A DNA stretch of 64,000 nt. It comes from Mesorhizobium sp. AR02. Lineage in GTDB: Bacteria; Pseudomonadota; Alphaproteobacteria; Rhizobiales; Rhizobiaceae. The DNA is taken from assembly GCF_024746835.1 (NCBI RefSeq), contig NZ_CP080531.1:2914001-2978000 (forward strand), in the 5' to 3' direction. The translations under genes were made by a program, and so were the position numbers. Below the pieces are notes generated by a model. It worked only from the letters and a program-made list of their open reading frames with translations. It was not told the origin of the DNA and made no database searches. The first letter of the stretch is position 1. Each line of letters begins with the position of its first letter. Positions 37,734 to 46,108 of this stretch are shown here, piece after piece.

Positions 37734-38354
37734 CTACCACATGGTCTGCTTGTAATCGTCGTCGAGCCAGCGATCGGTCGCCTCGACGGAATCGGCGAGC
37801 GCCAGCTGGTCACGCAGGATCTGGCCGAGTGTCGGCAGCGTGGCGCGGTCGTACCATGTGTCCGGCTTCCATAGGTCGGAGCGCATGAAGGCCTTGGCGC
37901 AATGCATGTAGGCTGCCTTGACGGCGACGACGATGACGCTTTGCGGCTCCTTGCCGTCGACGGCCAGGCGCTCGCGCAAACCGGCATCGACGGTGATGCG
38001 GGCATCGCCATTGACGCGCAGCGTCTCGTTCATGCCGGGGATGAGGAAGAGCAGCCCGACCGAGGGATTGCGCAGGATGTTCTCCAGCGTATCCAGCCGG
38101 TTGTTGCCGGGCCGGTCGGGGATGGCGATGGTCCGGTCGTCGAGAATGGCGGCGAAGCCGGGCTTGTCACCCTTCGGCGTCACGTCGGCATTGCCTTCGC
38201 CGTCGGAGGAACCGATCAGCACGAACGGGCTCTTGCCGATGAAGGATCGGCAGTGCCCGTCCAGCGCCTTCAGTTCCTTGCGGATCGAGCCGTCGGTCGG
38301 GCGCGGCGTCTTGTAGATCGTCCGCAATTCCTCGCGCGTGGTGACGAATTCCAT
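37734..38354 (-). CDS. Pyridoxamine 5'-phosphate oxidase-related FMN-binding protein
   Basis: A 206-residue split-barrel flavin or F420/heme-binding protein of the MSMEG_1061-type PPOX group. LDGHCRSFIGKSPFVLIGSS, VTPKGDKPGFAAILDDRT and GNNRLDTLENILRNPSVGLL are typical. It is not a full PdxH (no PLP-binding tail). Followed by an FMN reductase gene, so a flavin-linked pair is plausible. Confidence 0.88.
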   Translation of the reverse strand: MEFVTTREELRTIYKTPRPTDGSIRKELKALDGHCRSFIGKSPFVLIGSSDGEGNADVTPKGDKPGFAAILDDRTIAIPDRPGNNRLDTLENILRNPSVGLLFLIPGMNETLRVNGDARITVDAGLRERLAVDGKEPQSVIVVAVKAAYMHCAKAFMRSDLWKPDTWYDRATLPTLGQILRDQLALADSVEATDRWLDDDYKQTMW

Positions 38355-38371
38355 GGCTCTCCCCCTTTGTT

Positions 38372-38420
38372 TGACGCAATTCCGGACGGAAAACCGCTTC
38401 ACACTTTTCCTGGAATTGCT
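38372..38420. repeat. RIME-like palindrome
   Basis: Copy of the unit at about 21034-21080: GCAATTCCGGACGGAAAACC pairs with TTTTCCTGGAATTGC. Between ispZ and the PPOX gene. Confidence 0.7.
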
Positions 38421-39095
38421 TTACTTGCCGGCCTTTTCTTCCCCGCTTGCCTTGTCGTCCAGCGAATGATGCAGGATCAGCGGCATCTGGCTGAAGGTGA
38501 ACAGAAGCGTGATCGGCATGATGCCCCAGACCTTGAAGGTAACCCAGGCGTCGGTGGAAAAATTGCGCCACACCACTTCGTTGACGACGGCCAGGAAGAT
38601 AAAGAACAGGCCCCAGCGGAAGGTGAGTTTTCGCCAGCCTTCGGCATCGAGCTTGAAGGCGGAATCGAAGACATAGCCGAGCAGCGACCTGCCGAAGAAC
38701 AGGCCGCCGAGCAGCACGCCGCCGAACAGCGTGTTGACGATGGTCGGCTTCATCTTGATGAAGATGTCGTCCTGCAGATAGAGCGTCAGCGCGCCGAAGA
38801 TGAAGACGACGACGCCCGAAACCATCGGCATGATCGGCAAGGTGCGCGTCAGCAGCCATGAGGCGATCAGCGCGATGGCCGTGGCAGCCATGAACAGGCC
38901 GGTGGCGACGAAGATCGGACCGCCGAATTGGCTGAGAACAGGGAATTTCTGCACCAGCCATTCGCCGCGCGCATTGGCGAAGAAGAAGACCAGCAAGGGC
39001 CCGAGCTCCAGCACCAGCTTGAGCACGGGATTGACGCCTTCCTTCTTCTCTTTCTGCGGGTCGGACGGATCGCGTTCGAGAATGGGTGGGTTCAT
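38421..39095 (-). CDS. ispZ: Inner-membrane septation protein A
   Basis: A 224-residue YciB/IspZ protein with five helices: [20 protein letters not shown], then [25 protein letters not shown] and [20 protein letters not shown] (KPTxxN signature), [20 protein letters not shown] and [18 protein letters not shown]. It is needed for normal cell envelope formation or division and interacts with division and elongation proteins. It lies downstream of ftsY on the same strand, a conserved order. Confidence 0.95.
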   Translation of the reverse strand: MNPPILERDPSDPQKEKKEGVNPVLKLVLELGPLLVFFFANARGEWLVQKFPVLSQFGGPIFVATGLFMAATAIALIASWLLTRTLPIMPMVSGVVVFIFGALTLYLQDDIFIKMKPTIVNTLFGGVLLGGLFFGRSLLGYVFDSAFKLDAEGWRKLTFRWGLFFIFLAVVNEVVWRNFSTDAWVTFKVWGIMPITLLFTFSQMPLILHHSLDDKASGEEKAGK

Positions 39096-39140
39096 GATCT
39101 TCCTTCTTACGCACGGTCCCGTTGAAAAGGGATCATGCCG

Positions 39141-41159
39141 TTACGCCACTCCAGCGATCGCCCTGGCGAATTCGCTTGCCGAGAAAGGTTCGAGGTCGTC
39201 GACCTGTTCGCCGACGCCGATGAAATAGACCGGCAATTTGTGCTTTGCCGCGATCGCCACCAGAATACCGCCGCGCGCCGTGCCGTCCAGCTTGGTCATC
39301 ACCAGGCCGTTGACGCCGGCGATGTTGCGGAAGATCTCGACCTGGTTGAGTGCGTTCTGGCCGGTGGTGGCGTCGACCGTCTGCAGCACGGTGTGCGGCG
39401 CTTCCGGGTCGAGCTTGCCGAGCACGCGGACGATCTTTTCCAGTTCCGCCATCAGCTCGGTCTTGTTCTGCAGCCGCCCGGCGGTGTCGATGATCAGCAC
39501 GTCGGAGCCGGCCTCCTTGGCCTTCTCGAAGGCGTCATAGGCGAGGCCAGCGGCATCGGCGCCGATCTTGGAGGCGATAACAGGCGATTTCGTCCGCTCG
39601 CCCCAGATCTTCAATTGCTCGATCGCAGCGGCGCGAAACGTGTCGCCGGCGGCGAGCATCACCGACAGGCCGCCATCGGTCAGTTTTGCCGCCAGCTTGC
39701 CGATCGTCGTGGTCTTGCCGGTGCCGTTGACGCCGACCACCAGGATGACATGCGGTTTGTGCGAGAGATCGAGCTCCAGCGGCCGGGCGACAGGGGTCAG
39801 CACCTTCTCAACCTCGGCCGCCATGACGGTGCGGACATCCGTATCGGAGACGTCCTTGCCGTAGCGGCTGGCGGCCAGCGCGTCGGTGATACGAAGCGCC
39901 GTTTCCATGCCGAGGTCGGCGCGGATCAGCACATCTTCCAGGTCCTGCAGCGTTTCCTCGTCGAGCTTGCGCTTGGTGAAGACGCCGGCAATGTTGCCGG
40001 TGAGTTCGCGCGACGAACGGGCGAGCCCGTCCCGCATGCGCTGGAACCAGGAGCGCCTCGGCACCGGCTCCGGCGCCTTCACCGGCTCGGCCTTCTGTTC
40101 GACCTTTTTGGTGACAGTTACCTTGCCGGGAGCGGGTTTCGGCTCCGGGTGTGGGGCAGGTGGCGGGATGGGCTGCGGCTCGACCGGCGCAGATCTAGCT
40201 TCGGTCGGCGCTGGCTTTACCTCCCCCTCGATGGGGGAGGTCCCAAGCGAAGCTTGGGGGTGGGGGTGGCTGGCGCCGACGTTGGTGCTGTCACCCCGCC
40301 CCGCCGCTTCGCGTCGACCCTCCCCATCGAGGGGAGGGTGAGAAGCTTCTTCCTTCTCCCCGTCCCTATACGGGGAGAAGGTGCCGGCAGGCGGATGAGG
40401 GGCGGCGCCAGCCTTTGAAGCTGGCTGCGCGGCAGGCGCGGCCGGTGGCGGCACCTCGACCGGCGCGGGCTGTTCGGCTGGAATCTCGGCGGGTGGGGCC
40501 GGCACTTCGATCGGCGCCGGTTCCGGCAACTTCTCCGGAGGTGGCGGGGCAACCTCCGGCCGGGCGGGCGCGGGTCGGGGCACCTCTTGCGGCAGCGGTT
40601 CGGGAGCAGGCTCCGGAGCGGCCGGGGGTGCCGGGATTTCCTCGGGCGCCGGCGGCTCGACAGGCGCTTCCGGCTCGACCGGCCGAGGTTCTTCGACCGG
40701 GGCAGGCTCAGGCTGGATTTCTGGCTCGGCGGGAACCGTCGGCTCCGGCGTGGGCGGGATGGTTGGGGCGGGTTCCTCGACAGGCACCGGTTCCGGCGAG
40801 AGAACTGCATCCGGCTCGAGTGCGTCCTTTACCTCCCCCTCGATGGGGGAGGTCCCAAGCGAAGCTTGGGGGTGGGGGTGATCGGCGCCGGCGTCGGCGC
40901 CATCACCCCTCCCCGCCACTTCGTGGCGACCCTCCCCATCAAGGGGAGGGTGAGGAGCCAGCTCAGCCGAGGGTGCCGCCACGGCCTCCGGTTCCGCCTC
41001 GTCGCGCTTCAAGAACTCCGGAACGACCTGTTCGGCCGCCGGTTTCAGCGCATCGAGCTGGTCCCATTTGATCGGCGGCAGCGGGGCGGTCTCGTCGATC
41101 CGCTCCTCGACAACCTCTTTCTTGCCGAAGGAAAATATCTTCTTGAAAAAACCAGCCAT
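39141..41159 (-). CDS. ftsY: SRP receptor GTPase with enlarged acidic-proline linker
   Basis: A 672-residue FtsY, well over the usual 300-500. The C-terminal ~310 residues are the NG domain: ILVVGVNGTGKTTTIGKLA (G1 near 475), GDTFRAAAIEQL, IIDTAGRLQNKTELMAELEK (G3) and MTKLDGTARGGILVA (G4). The N-terminal ~360 residues are an A domain rich in Pro/Glu (PEPAPVEEPRPVEPEAP). Within it two ~42-residue blocks (residues ~69-110 and ~273-314), HPPLDGEGR...SLGTSPIEGEVK, are translated palindromic DNA elements (40828-40953, 40216-40341). Part of the dapF-mtaB-ftsY-ispZ series. Confidence 0.97.
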   Translation of the reverse strand: MAGFFKKIFSFGKKEVVEERIDETAPLPPIKWDQLDALKPAAEQVVPEFLKRDEAEPEAVAAPSAELAPHPPLDGEGRHEVAGRGDGADAGADHPHPQASLGTSPIEGEVKDALEPDAVLSPEPVPVEEPAPTIPPTPEPTVPAEPEIQPEPAPVEEPRPVEPEAPVEPPAPEEIPAPPAAPEPAPEPLPQEVPRPAPARPEVAPPPPEKLPEPAPIEVPAPPAEIPAEQPAPVEVPPPAAPAAQPASKAGAAPHPPAGTFSPYRDGEKEEASHPPLDGEGRREAAGRGDSTNVGASHPHPQASLGTSPIEGEVKPAPTEARSAPVEPQPIPPPAPHPEPKPAPGKVTVTKKVEQKAEPVKAPEPVPRRSWFQRMRDGLARSSRELTGNIAGVFTKRKLDEETLQDLEDVLIRADLGMETALRITDALAASRYGKDVSDTDVRTVMAAEVEKVLTPVARPLELDLSHKPHVILVVGVNGTGKTTTIGKLAAKLTDGGLSVMLAAGDTFRAAAIEQLKIWGERTKSPVIASKIGADAAGLAYDAFEKAKEAGSDVLIIDTAGRLQNKTELMAELEKIVRVLGKLDPEAPHTVLQTVDATTGQNALNQVEIFRNIAGVNGLVMTKLDGTARGGILVAIAAKHKLPVYFIGVGEQVDDLEPFSASEFARAIAGVA
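40216..40341. repeat. Palindromic element inside ftsY, copy B
   Basis: About 126 bp; left end CCTCCCCCTCGATGGGGGAGG, then AAGCGAAGCTTGGGGGTGG, right end ACCCTCCCCATCGAGGGGAG. It is nearly identical at both ends to copy A and in the same reading frame (offset 612 = 204 codons). It encodes HPPLDGEGRREAAGRGD and SHPHPQASLGTSPIEGEVK. Confidence 0.9.
40346..40405. repeat. Second palindromic unit joined to copy B
   Basis: CTTCTCCCCG and CGGGGAGAAG flank a short centre, followed by a GGATGAGGGG end; related to the element at 35027-35172. In frame it encodes APHPPAGTFSPYRDGEKEE, directly N-terminal to copy B's product. Confidence 0.75.
40828..40953. repeat. Palindromic element inside ftsY, copy A
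   Basis: About 126 bp with the same ends as copy B and an inverted inner pair (GGCGCCGGCGTCGGCGCC). It encodes HPPLDGEGRHEVAGRGD and DHPHPQASLGTSPIEGEVK in frame in the FtsY A domain. Confidence 0.9.
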
Positions 41160-41171
41160 GCTTTGCGTTTC

Positions 41172-42512
41172 TCAGGCGGCGCGTGCGGCAAGCGGGGCTG
41201 CGATCAGCCTGATACCATCGTGGCCAGTAATTGTCGCTTCGACGATCTCGCCCGGCGCGCCCGTGCCGAGTGCGGCAAGCGTGAAGCCTTCGGTGCGGCC
41301 AAGGCCGTCGCGTTCGATCAGGATCGATTGACGTGTTCCAGGCAGCGAGGACAGATGCCGCCGATACGCGGCCTCACCGGCGGCGCGCAGCCGGGCGGCG
41401 CGCTGCTTGACCACTTCGCGGCGCAGCTGCGGCATGCGCGCGGCGGGCGTGCCTTCGCGCGGGCTGAACGGGAAGACGTGGAGATGGGTCAGGCCACATT
41501 CCTCGACGATTTTTTCCGAGTTCTCGAACATGGCGTCGGTTTCAGTCGGGAAGCCGGCGATGATGTCGGCGCCGAAGACGATTGCAGGGCGCAATTTGCG
41601 CACGTCCTCGCAGAAACGGATCGACTGGTCGCGCAGATGGCGGCGTTTCATGCGCTTCAGGATCATATCGTCGCCCGATTGCAGCGACAGATGCAGATGC
41701 GGCATCAGCCGTGGCTCGGTGGCGATGGCGTCGAGCAGATCGTCGTCGGCCTCGATCGAATCGATCGAGGATAGCCGCAGCCGCTTCACGTCAGGCACCT
41801 GTTTCAGAATGGTCTTCACCAATTTGCCGAGTTTCGGCGCGCCCGGCAGATCGGCGCCGAAGCTGGTCATGTCGACACCAGTCAGCACGATCTCGGCGTA
41901 GCCGTTGCCGGCCAGCCGCTTGACCTGTTCGACCACGGCGCCCATCGGCACCGAGCGCGAATTGCCGCGGCCATAGGGGATGATGCAGAAGGTGCAGCGG
42001 TGGTCGCAGCCATTCTGCACCTGGACGAAGGCGCGGGCGCGACCCTCGATGGCATCGACCATATGGCTGGCGGTCTCGCGCACCGAGAAAATGTCGTTGA
42101 CGCGGGCCTTCTCGGTGTCGTTGACGCCGAAATCCGGCAGCGCGCGGTAGGAGTGTGCCTTGAGCTTCTCTTCATTGCCAAGCACGAGATCGACCTCGTC
42201 CATGGCGGCGAATTTTTCCGGCTCGGTCTGCGCGGCGCAGCCGGTGACGATGATGCGCGCCTGCGGGTTGTCGCGGCGCGCCTTGCGGATCGCCTGTTTC
42301 GCTTGGCGCACGGCCTCGCCGGTGACGGCGCAGGTGTTGAAGATCACAGTGCCGCCTTCCAGCGCGCCGAGCCCGGCGGTTTCAGCTTCGCGCCGCATCA
42401 CCTCGGATTCATAGGTGTTCAGCCGGCAACCGAAAGTCACCACATCAATGCGGCTGGGGGCCTCGGAAAGGGAGCCGTCGAAGTCCGGGCTCTTGGACAG
42501 AGCAACCGACAT
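41172..42512 (-). CDS. mtaB: tRNA t6A37 methylthiotransferase
   Basis: A 446-residue MtaB-type radical-SAM enzyme adding a methylthio group to N6-threonylcarbamoyl-A37. The N-terminal UPF0004 domain starts VVTFGCRLNTYESEVMRREA with further Cys in NTCAVTGEAVRQ and VTGCAAQTEPEKF. The radical-SAM CxxxCxxC is QNGCDHRCTFCIIPYGRG, and the end is a TRAM-like domain (ILIERDGLGRTEGFTLA). The ATG at 42512 overlaps the dapF stop (TGATG). Cytoplasmic. Confidence 0.96.
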   Translation of the reverse strand: MSVALSKSPDFDGSLSEAPSRIDVVTFGCRLNTYESEVMRREAETAGLGALEGGTVIFNTCAVTGEAVRQAKQAIRKARRDNPQARIIVTGCAAQTEPEKFAAMDEVDLVLGNEEKLKAHSYRALPDFGVNDTEKARVNDIFSVRETASHMVDAIEGRARAFVQVQNGCDHRCTFCIIPYGRGNSRSVPMGAVVEQVKRLAGNGYAEIVLTGVDMTSFGADLPGAPKLGKLVKTILKQVPDVKRLRLSSIDSIEADDDLLDAIATEPRLMPHLHLSLQSGDDMILKRMKRRHLRDQSIRFCEDVRKLRPAIVFGADIIAGFPTETDAMFENSEKIVEECGLTHLHVFPFSPREGTPAARMPQLRREVVKQRAARLRAAGEAAYRRHLSSLPGTRQSILIERDGLGRTEGFTLAALGTGAPGEIVEATITGHDGIRLIAAPLAARAA

Positions 42513-43396
42513 CAGGCCGCGCTTTCGGTGTCGCGCGCCCACGTGCCGGTCGAGGGATCAAAACTGCCGGAAAATTCCCATTCGGCAGCACCGGTCAGGA
42601 TGACGTGGTCGTCGTCGCGCCATTCGACATGCAGCGTGCCGCCGCCCGGCGTCAGCAGGCTGACGCTGCGACCGGTCCGCCTGGTACGGGCCGCGGCCAC
42701 CACGGCGGCACAGGAGGCCGAGCCGCAGGCCTTGGTCAGGCCGGCGCCGCGCTCCCAGGTGCGGATGATCATGGTTTCGGGCGACGTCACTTGCGCGATC
42801 GTGATGTTGGCGCGCTCGGGGAAGATCGGGTGGTTTTCAAGCAGCGGGCCGAAGCGTTCGAGCTCATAGGACCAGACGTCACGGTCGACCCAGAAGATGG
42901 CGTGCGGGTTGCCCATCGAGACGGCGGAGGGCGAATGCAGCACCGGCGCATCGATCGGGCCGATCTGCAATTCGATCATGCGGGTGTCGCGGAATTCTTC
43001 GGCGAGCGGAATCTCCTGCCAGCCGAAATGCGGCATGCCCATGTCGACCGAGATCGAGCCATCGGCATGCTCACGCGCGTTGAGGATGCCGGCGCGGGTC
43101 TCGAAGGTAAACGTCTTTTGGCCGGTCTCGGCGGCCAGCGCCTGGACGACGCAGCGCATGCCGTTGCCGCAAGCCTGCGCACTGGTGCCGTCCGAATTCA
43201 GGATGTCGACATAGTAGGCAGTGCCCGGCGTCTTCGCATCATGGATCGCCATGATCTGGTCGAAGCGGGTCGCGGCATCGGCGTTCAGCGCAAGGGCGGC
43301 CGCCGCCGTCACCTGGTCGGCACGGCCGCGCATATCGGCAACGATGATCTCGTTGCCGATGCCGTTCATCTTGGCGAAAGGGGCCGTGCTTGCCAT
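42512..43396 (-). CDS. dapF: Diaminopimelate epimerase
   Basis: A 294-residue PLP-independent racemase converting LL- to meso-DAP for lysine and peptidoglycan. It starts with the [18 protein letters not shown] substrate site. Catalytic cysteines are in [13 protein letters not shown] (C76) and [13 protein letters not shown] (about residue 220); the family's proton-shuttling pair is present. It leads the dapF-mtaB-ftsY-ispZ series, with mtaB overlapping its stop. Confidence 0.97.
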   Translation of the reverse strand: MASTAPFAKMNGIGNEIIVADMRGRADQVTAAAALALNADAATRFDQIMAIHDAKTPGTAYYVDILNSDGTSAQACGNGMRCVVQALAAETGQKTFTFETRAGILNAREHADGSISVDMGMPHFGWQEIPLAEEFRDTRMIELQIGPIDAPVLHSPSAVSMGNPHAIFWVDRDVWSYELERFGPLLENHPIFPERANITIAQVTSPETMIIRTWERGAGLTKACGSASCAAVVAAARTRRTGRSVSLLTPGGGTLHVEWRDDDHVILTGAAEWEFSGSFDPSTGTWARDTESAA

Positions 43397-43552
43397 TGCT
43401 CCGCGAAATTCCGTGTCCGTTTGGCGCTATATGGCGGAAACGGGCAGGAATTACCAGTGCGGAGCCGCTCTACGTCACGGCGAAGATGCCAAGCAAACCG
43501 TGGCGGCCAATCTCGAAGTCGCCAACGAACGGTCCCTGTCGAGGACCTGGAC

Positions 43553-44119
43553 CTAGCCAGCGATCTCGATGTCGGTGCTGACCGGCGCCGTCTTGGTCGA
43601 ATTCTGGTCATGCATGAGGAAATTGCACTTGTATTTGCCGGCCGGCAGACCATCGAGGGACAGGTCGAGCTTGAAGAACAGCTCGCGGTTGTGCGAGCGG
43701 GAAGCGACCTGAACGCTGCCGATCTTTTCGAAGGTGCCCAGAGCTTCGCCCGTGTCCGAAAGCACGGTGAGGTCGACGGAAAGCGCGATCTGGCTGTTGC
43801 CGAGGCCGTCCGAGCCATAGCCATAGCCAACCGGTTCCATGTAGAGCACGACCTTCTCGCCTGGCTTGTAGATGTGGTTGGCGCGCTCGCTGTAGATGCC
43901 GAAGCCGCCGGCCGAGTCGACCTGTTTGACGTTCTGCACGGCAAGCGGCATCGCTTGCCACAATGCCTCCTCGGCGCTGCGGAATTTCTCCAGTGCGCCG
44001 ACGCCATCGCCGGCTTGCAGCGCCTTTTCGGCTTCAGCGGCATGATCGGCGATTTCCCCTGCGAAAGCCGCCGGCGCCGAAATTGCCAGCGCCATCAGAG
44101 CTGCAACGATCGATTTCAT
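43553..44119 (-). CDS. Secreted protein of unknown function
   Basis: A 188-residue exported protein: signal KSIVAALMALAISAPAAFAG, a helical part (HAAEAEKALQAGDGVGALEK) and a beta-rich part (GIYSERANHIYKPGEKVVLY, KYKCNFLMHDQNSTKTAPVS). Conserved in type in Rhizobiales as a hypothetical periplasmic protein; I do not recognise a named domain. Monocistronic, with a short gap to dapF downstream. Confidence 0.75.
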   Translation of the reverse strand: MKSIVAALMALAISAPAAFAGEIADHAAEAEKALQAGDGVGALEKFRSAEEALWQAMPLAVQNVKQVDSAGGFGIYSERANHIYKPGEKVVLYMEPVGYGYGSDGLGNSQIALSVDLTVLSDTGEALGTFEKIGSVQVASRSHNRELFFKLDLSLDGLPAGKYKCNFLMHDQNSTKTAPVSTDIEIAG

Positions 44120-44187
44120 CTGAGGTCCCCTTTTTTGCTGGCCGGACCATCGGCGAAAATGATCGTGCCGTAAATGGCCAATGCACT

Positions 44188-45207
44188 TCAGCCGTGTTCG
44201 ATTTCCGGTACGTCCCAGACCTCGCCGGGCTGCAAGGCGCGAAAGCGCTCCTGCGGCAGGCCCTCTGCCTCAAGCGCCTCGGCCAGTTTCCGGGCCGGTT
44301 CGTCCATTGGCTCGTCGGTGAGTTGGAAAGTGCCCCAGTGGCAGCCGGCGGCGAAAGTGGCATTACACAGCTTCATGCCTTGCACCGCTTCCCTGGGGTT
44401 CTGGTGCTGCGGCGCCATGAACCAGCGTGGCTCATAGGCGCCGATCGGCAGGATGGCGAAGCGGAAGCCGCCGTGCTTCCCGGCCATCAGCCGGTAGTTG
44501 ATGCCGTCGTGAAAGCCGGTATCACCGGCGAAATAGATATTTCCGCCCGGCGTCTCGATGACGAAGCCGGCCCACAGCGCCATGCGCCGGTCTCGGGCGC
44601 CACGCGCCGACCAATGATGCGCCGGCTCGATGTGGACGAAAACGCCATTGCCGATCTCAACCCTGTCGCCCCAGTCACGCGCCGATAGCCGCATATCGGG
44701 AACCGCCTCGCCGATCAGGACATCGTTGCCGAGCGGCGTCACCACCAGCGGATCGTGCTTTTCCTTCAGCCGCTTCAGAGTGGTGAGGTCGAGATGGTCA
44801 TAGTGGTTGTGGCTGACCAGCACGAGGTCGACCGGCGGCAGATCGTCAAAGGCGATGCCCGGCGGATTGACGCGTTTTGGCCCGGCGAAGGAAAACGGCG
44901 ACGTGCGCTGCGACCAGACAGGATCGGTGAGAATGTTCAGCCCGGCGGTCTGGATCAGCAGCGCGGAGTGACCGACCATGGTCACGATCAGCCTGGAACC
45001 TTCGACATGTTCGGCCGGCCTGGCCTGCGGAAAGGGACTTGGATTGGTCATCGGCCATTTTGCGCGCTGGCCGTTGAACTGCCATTTCAGCAGATCGGTG
45101 AAGCGGCCGGGCATCTGGCCGCCGGGATTGAAAAACAAGGTGCCATCGAAATGGTCGCTGGGCGGACCGCTGTAATAGCGGTTGGCAGCTTTCTTTCTCG
45201 CGGCCAA
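44188..45207 (-). CDS. MBL-fold hydrolase (NAPE-PLD/UlaG-like)
   Basis: A 339-residue metallo-beta-lactamase-fold protein. The zinc motif is LVSHNHYDHLDLTTL (HxHxDH with Asn), with VHIEPAHHWSARGARDRR, IYFAGDTGFHDG and MAPQHQNPREAVQ supplying later ligands, the pattern of NAPE-hydrolysing phospholipase D-like enzymes. A TTG start at 45207 is chosen because GGAG lies about 10 bases upstream (LAARKKAANRYYSGPPSDHF); other starts give an unrelated leader. Substrate unknown. Confidence 0.85.
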   Translation of the reverse strand: MAARKKAANRYYSGPPSDHFDGTLFFNPGGQMPGRFTDLLKWQFNGQRAKWPMTNPSPFPQARPAEHVEGSRLIVTMVGHSALLIQTAGLNILTDPVWSQRTSPFSFAGPKRVNPPGIAFDDLPPVDLVLVSHNHYDHLDLTTLKRLKEKHDPLVVTPLGNDVLIGEAVPDMRLSARDWGDRVEIGNGVFVHIEPAHHWSARGARDRRMALWAGFVIETPGGNIYFAGDTGFHDGINYRLMAGKHGGFRFAILPIGAYEPRWFMAPQHQNPREAVQGMKLCNATFAAGCHWGTFQLTDEPMDEPARKLAEALEAEGLPQERFRALQPGEVWDVPEIEHG

Positions 45208-45487
45208 GGTGTGCGCTCCAGCGGTTTCGGCCTCTAGACATAAGTCCTGTGCCGGCTGGCGCAAGCATTTGGCGGCCAAATGGCAAAGGCGAGGGAACTT
45301 GTCGGTTAGGCTCCCGGAGGCTGAGCACCGAGCAGCCGGACCCATCCTGATTGCGATAAATTTGCAACAAATCTTGCCGCAAACCCTATTTTAACCATAT
45401 CGGGTTGAAATTTCGCCACCTTCTCCATCTTGGTGGAGGTGAGATTGCGCGGACGGCATCCCCCAGCCGGATCCGACGGAGGTTGGA

Positions 45488-46027
45488 ATGAATTTTTCGA
45501 AAAGCGGCCTTGTGGCCGTATCGCTGGCGGCGCTGGTTGCGAGTGGCTGCTCGACCTCACGCTTCTCGTCGATGGACGACCAGCGGCCGGCGCCGTTGCA
45601 GCCGGCCCCTGCCGGCCAGGTGAGCTCGAATCAGCTGCCGCCGCCGGCCTCACCGGGCACCACCGACCCGTCGCAATTCCCGACCGCACCGGCGAACACG
45701 CAGGTGGCGTCCTTGCCGCCGGACGGCTCGGCGCCCGCCGGCGCCTCGGATCTCAGCGCGGCAAGCGTCGCCGGTGTCTGGAACGCCAGCGTTTCCGGCC
45801 AGAGCTGCAAGATCGCGACGCCGCAGACCAAGTTCGGCGCCGGCTTCCGCGCCGGGCCGCTGCATTGCCCGGCGCCGATCGACGGCATCAAGTCGTGGAA
45901 CGTCGCCGGCAAGCAGCTGACGCTTTACGATGAGAATGGCGGCTCGCTGGCGCGGCTCTATTCCTCGGGCGGCTCGAAATTCGACGGCCAGACTTCCAAC
46001 GGTCAGCCGATTTCGCTTACAAGGTAA
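45488..46027 (+). CDS. omp19: Outer-membrane lipoprotein, Inh-type protease inhibitor (Omp19-like)
   Basis: A 179-residue lipoprotein closely resembling Brucella Omp19. The signal ends SLAALVASGC (lipobox), then a Pro/Gln-rich linker with TQVASLPPDG and the Inh (AprI) domain VAGVWNASVSGQSCKIATPQ, RAGPLHCPAPI and QLTLYDENGGSLARLYSSGG. The two Cys form the Inh disulfide. In Brucella the protein inhibits host proteases; here a role in envelope protease control is inferred. GGAGG precedes the ATG. Confidence 0.9.
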   Translation: MNFSKSGLVAVSLAALVASGCSTSRFSSMDDQRPAPLQPAPAGQVSSNQLPPPASPGTTDPSQFPTAPANTQVASLPPDGSAPAGASDLSAASVAGVWNASVSGQSCKIATPQTKFGAGFRAGPLHCPAPIDGIKSWNVAGKQLTLYDENGGSLARLYSSGGSKFDGQTSNGQPISLTR

Positions 46028-46039
46028 GCCCGACTTCCC

Positions 46040-46090
46040 TAGTGCATGTCGTCCAAAAGGTCCCGGTTTCGGGACAGCGACATGCATAAG
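46040..46090. repeat. Small palindrome upstream of zapE
   Basis: GTGCATGTCGTCC...GGACAGCGACATGCA: an imperfect inverted repeat between omp19 and zapE, in style like the RIME units. Confidence 0.6.
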
Positions 46091-46108
46091 AAAAAACGAC
46101 GTGGACCG

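Noticed and set aside
40400..41080. A Pro/Ala-rich open frame antisense to the ftsY linker
   Set aside because: Mirror of the Pro/Glu repeat codons in FtsY.
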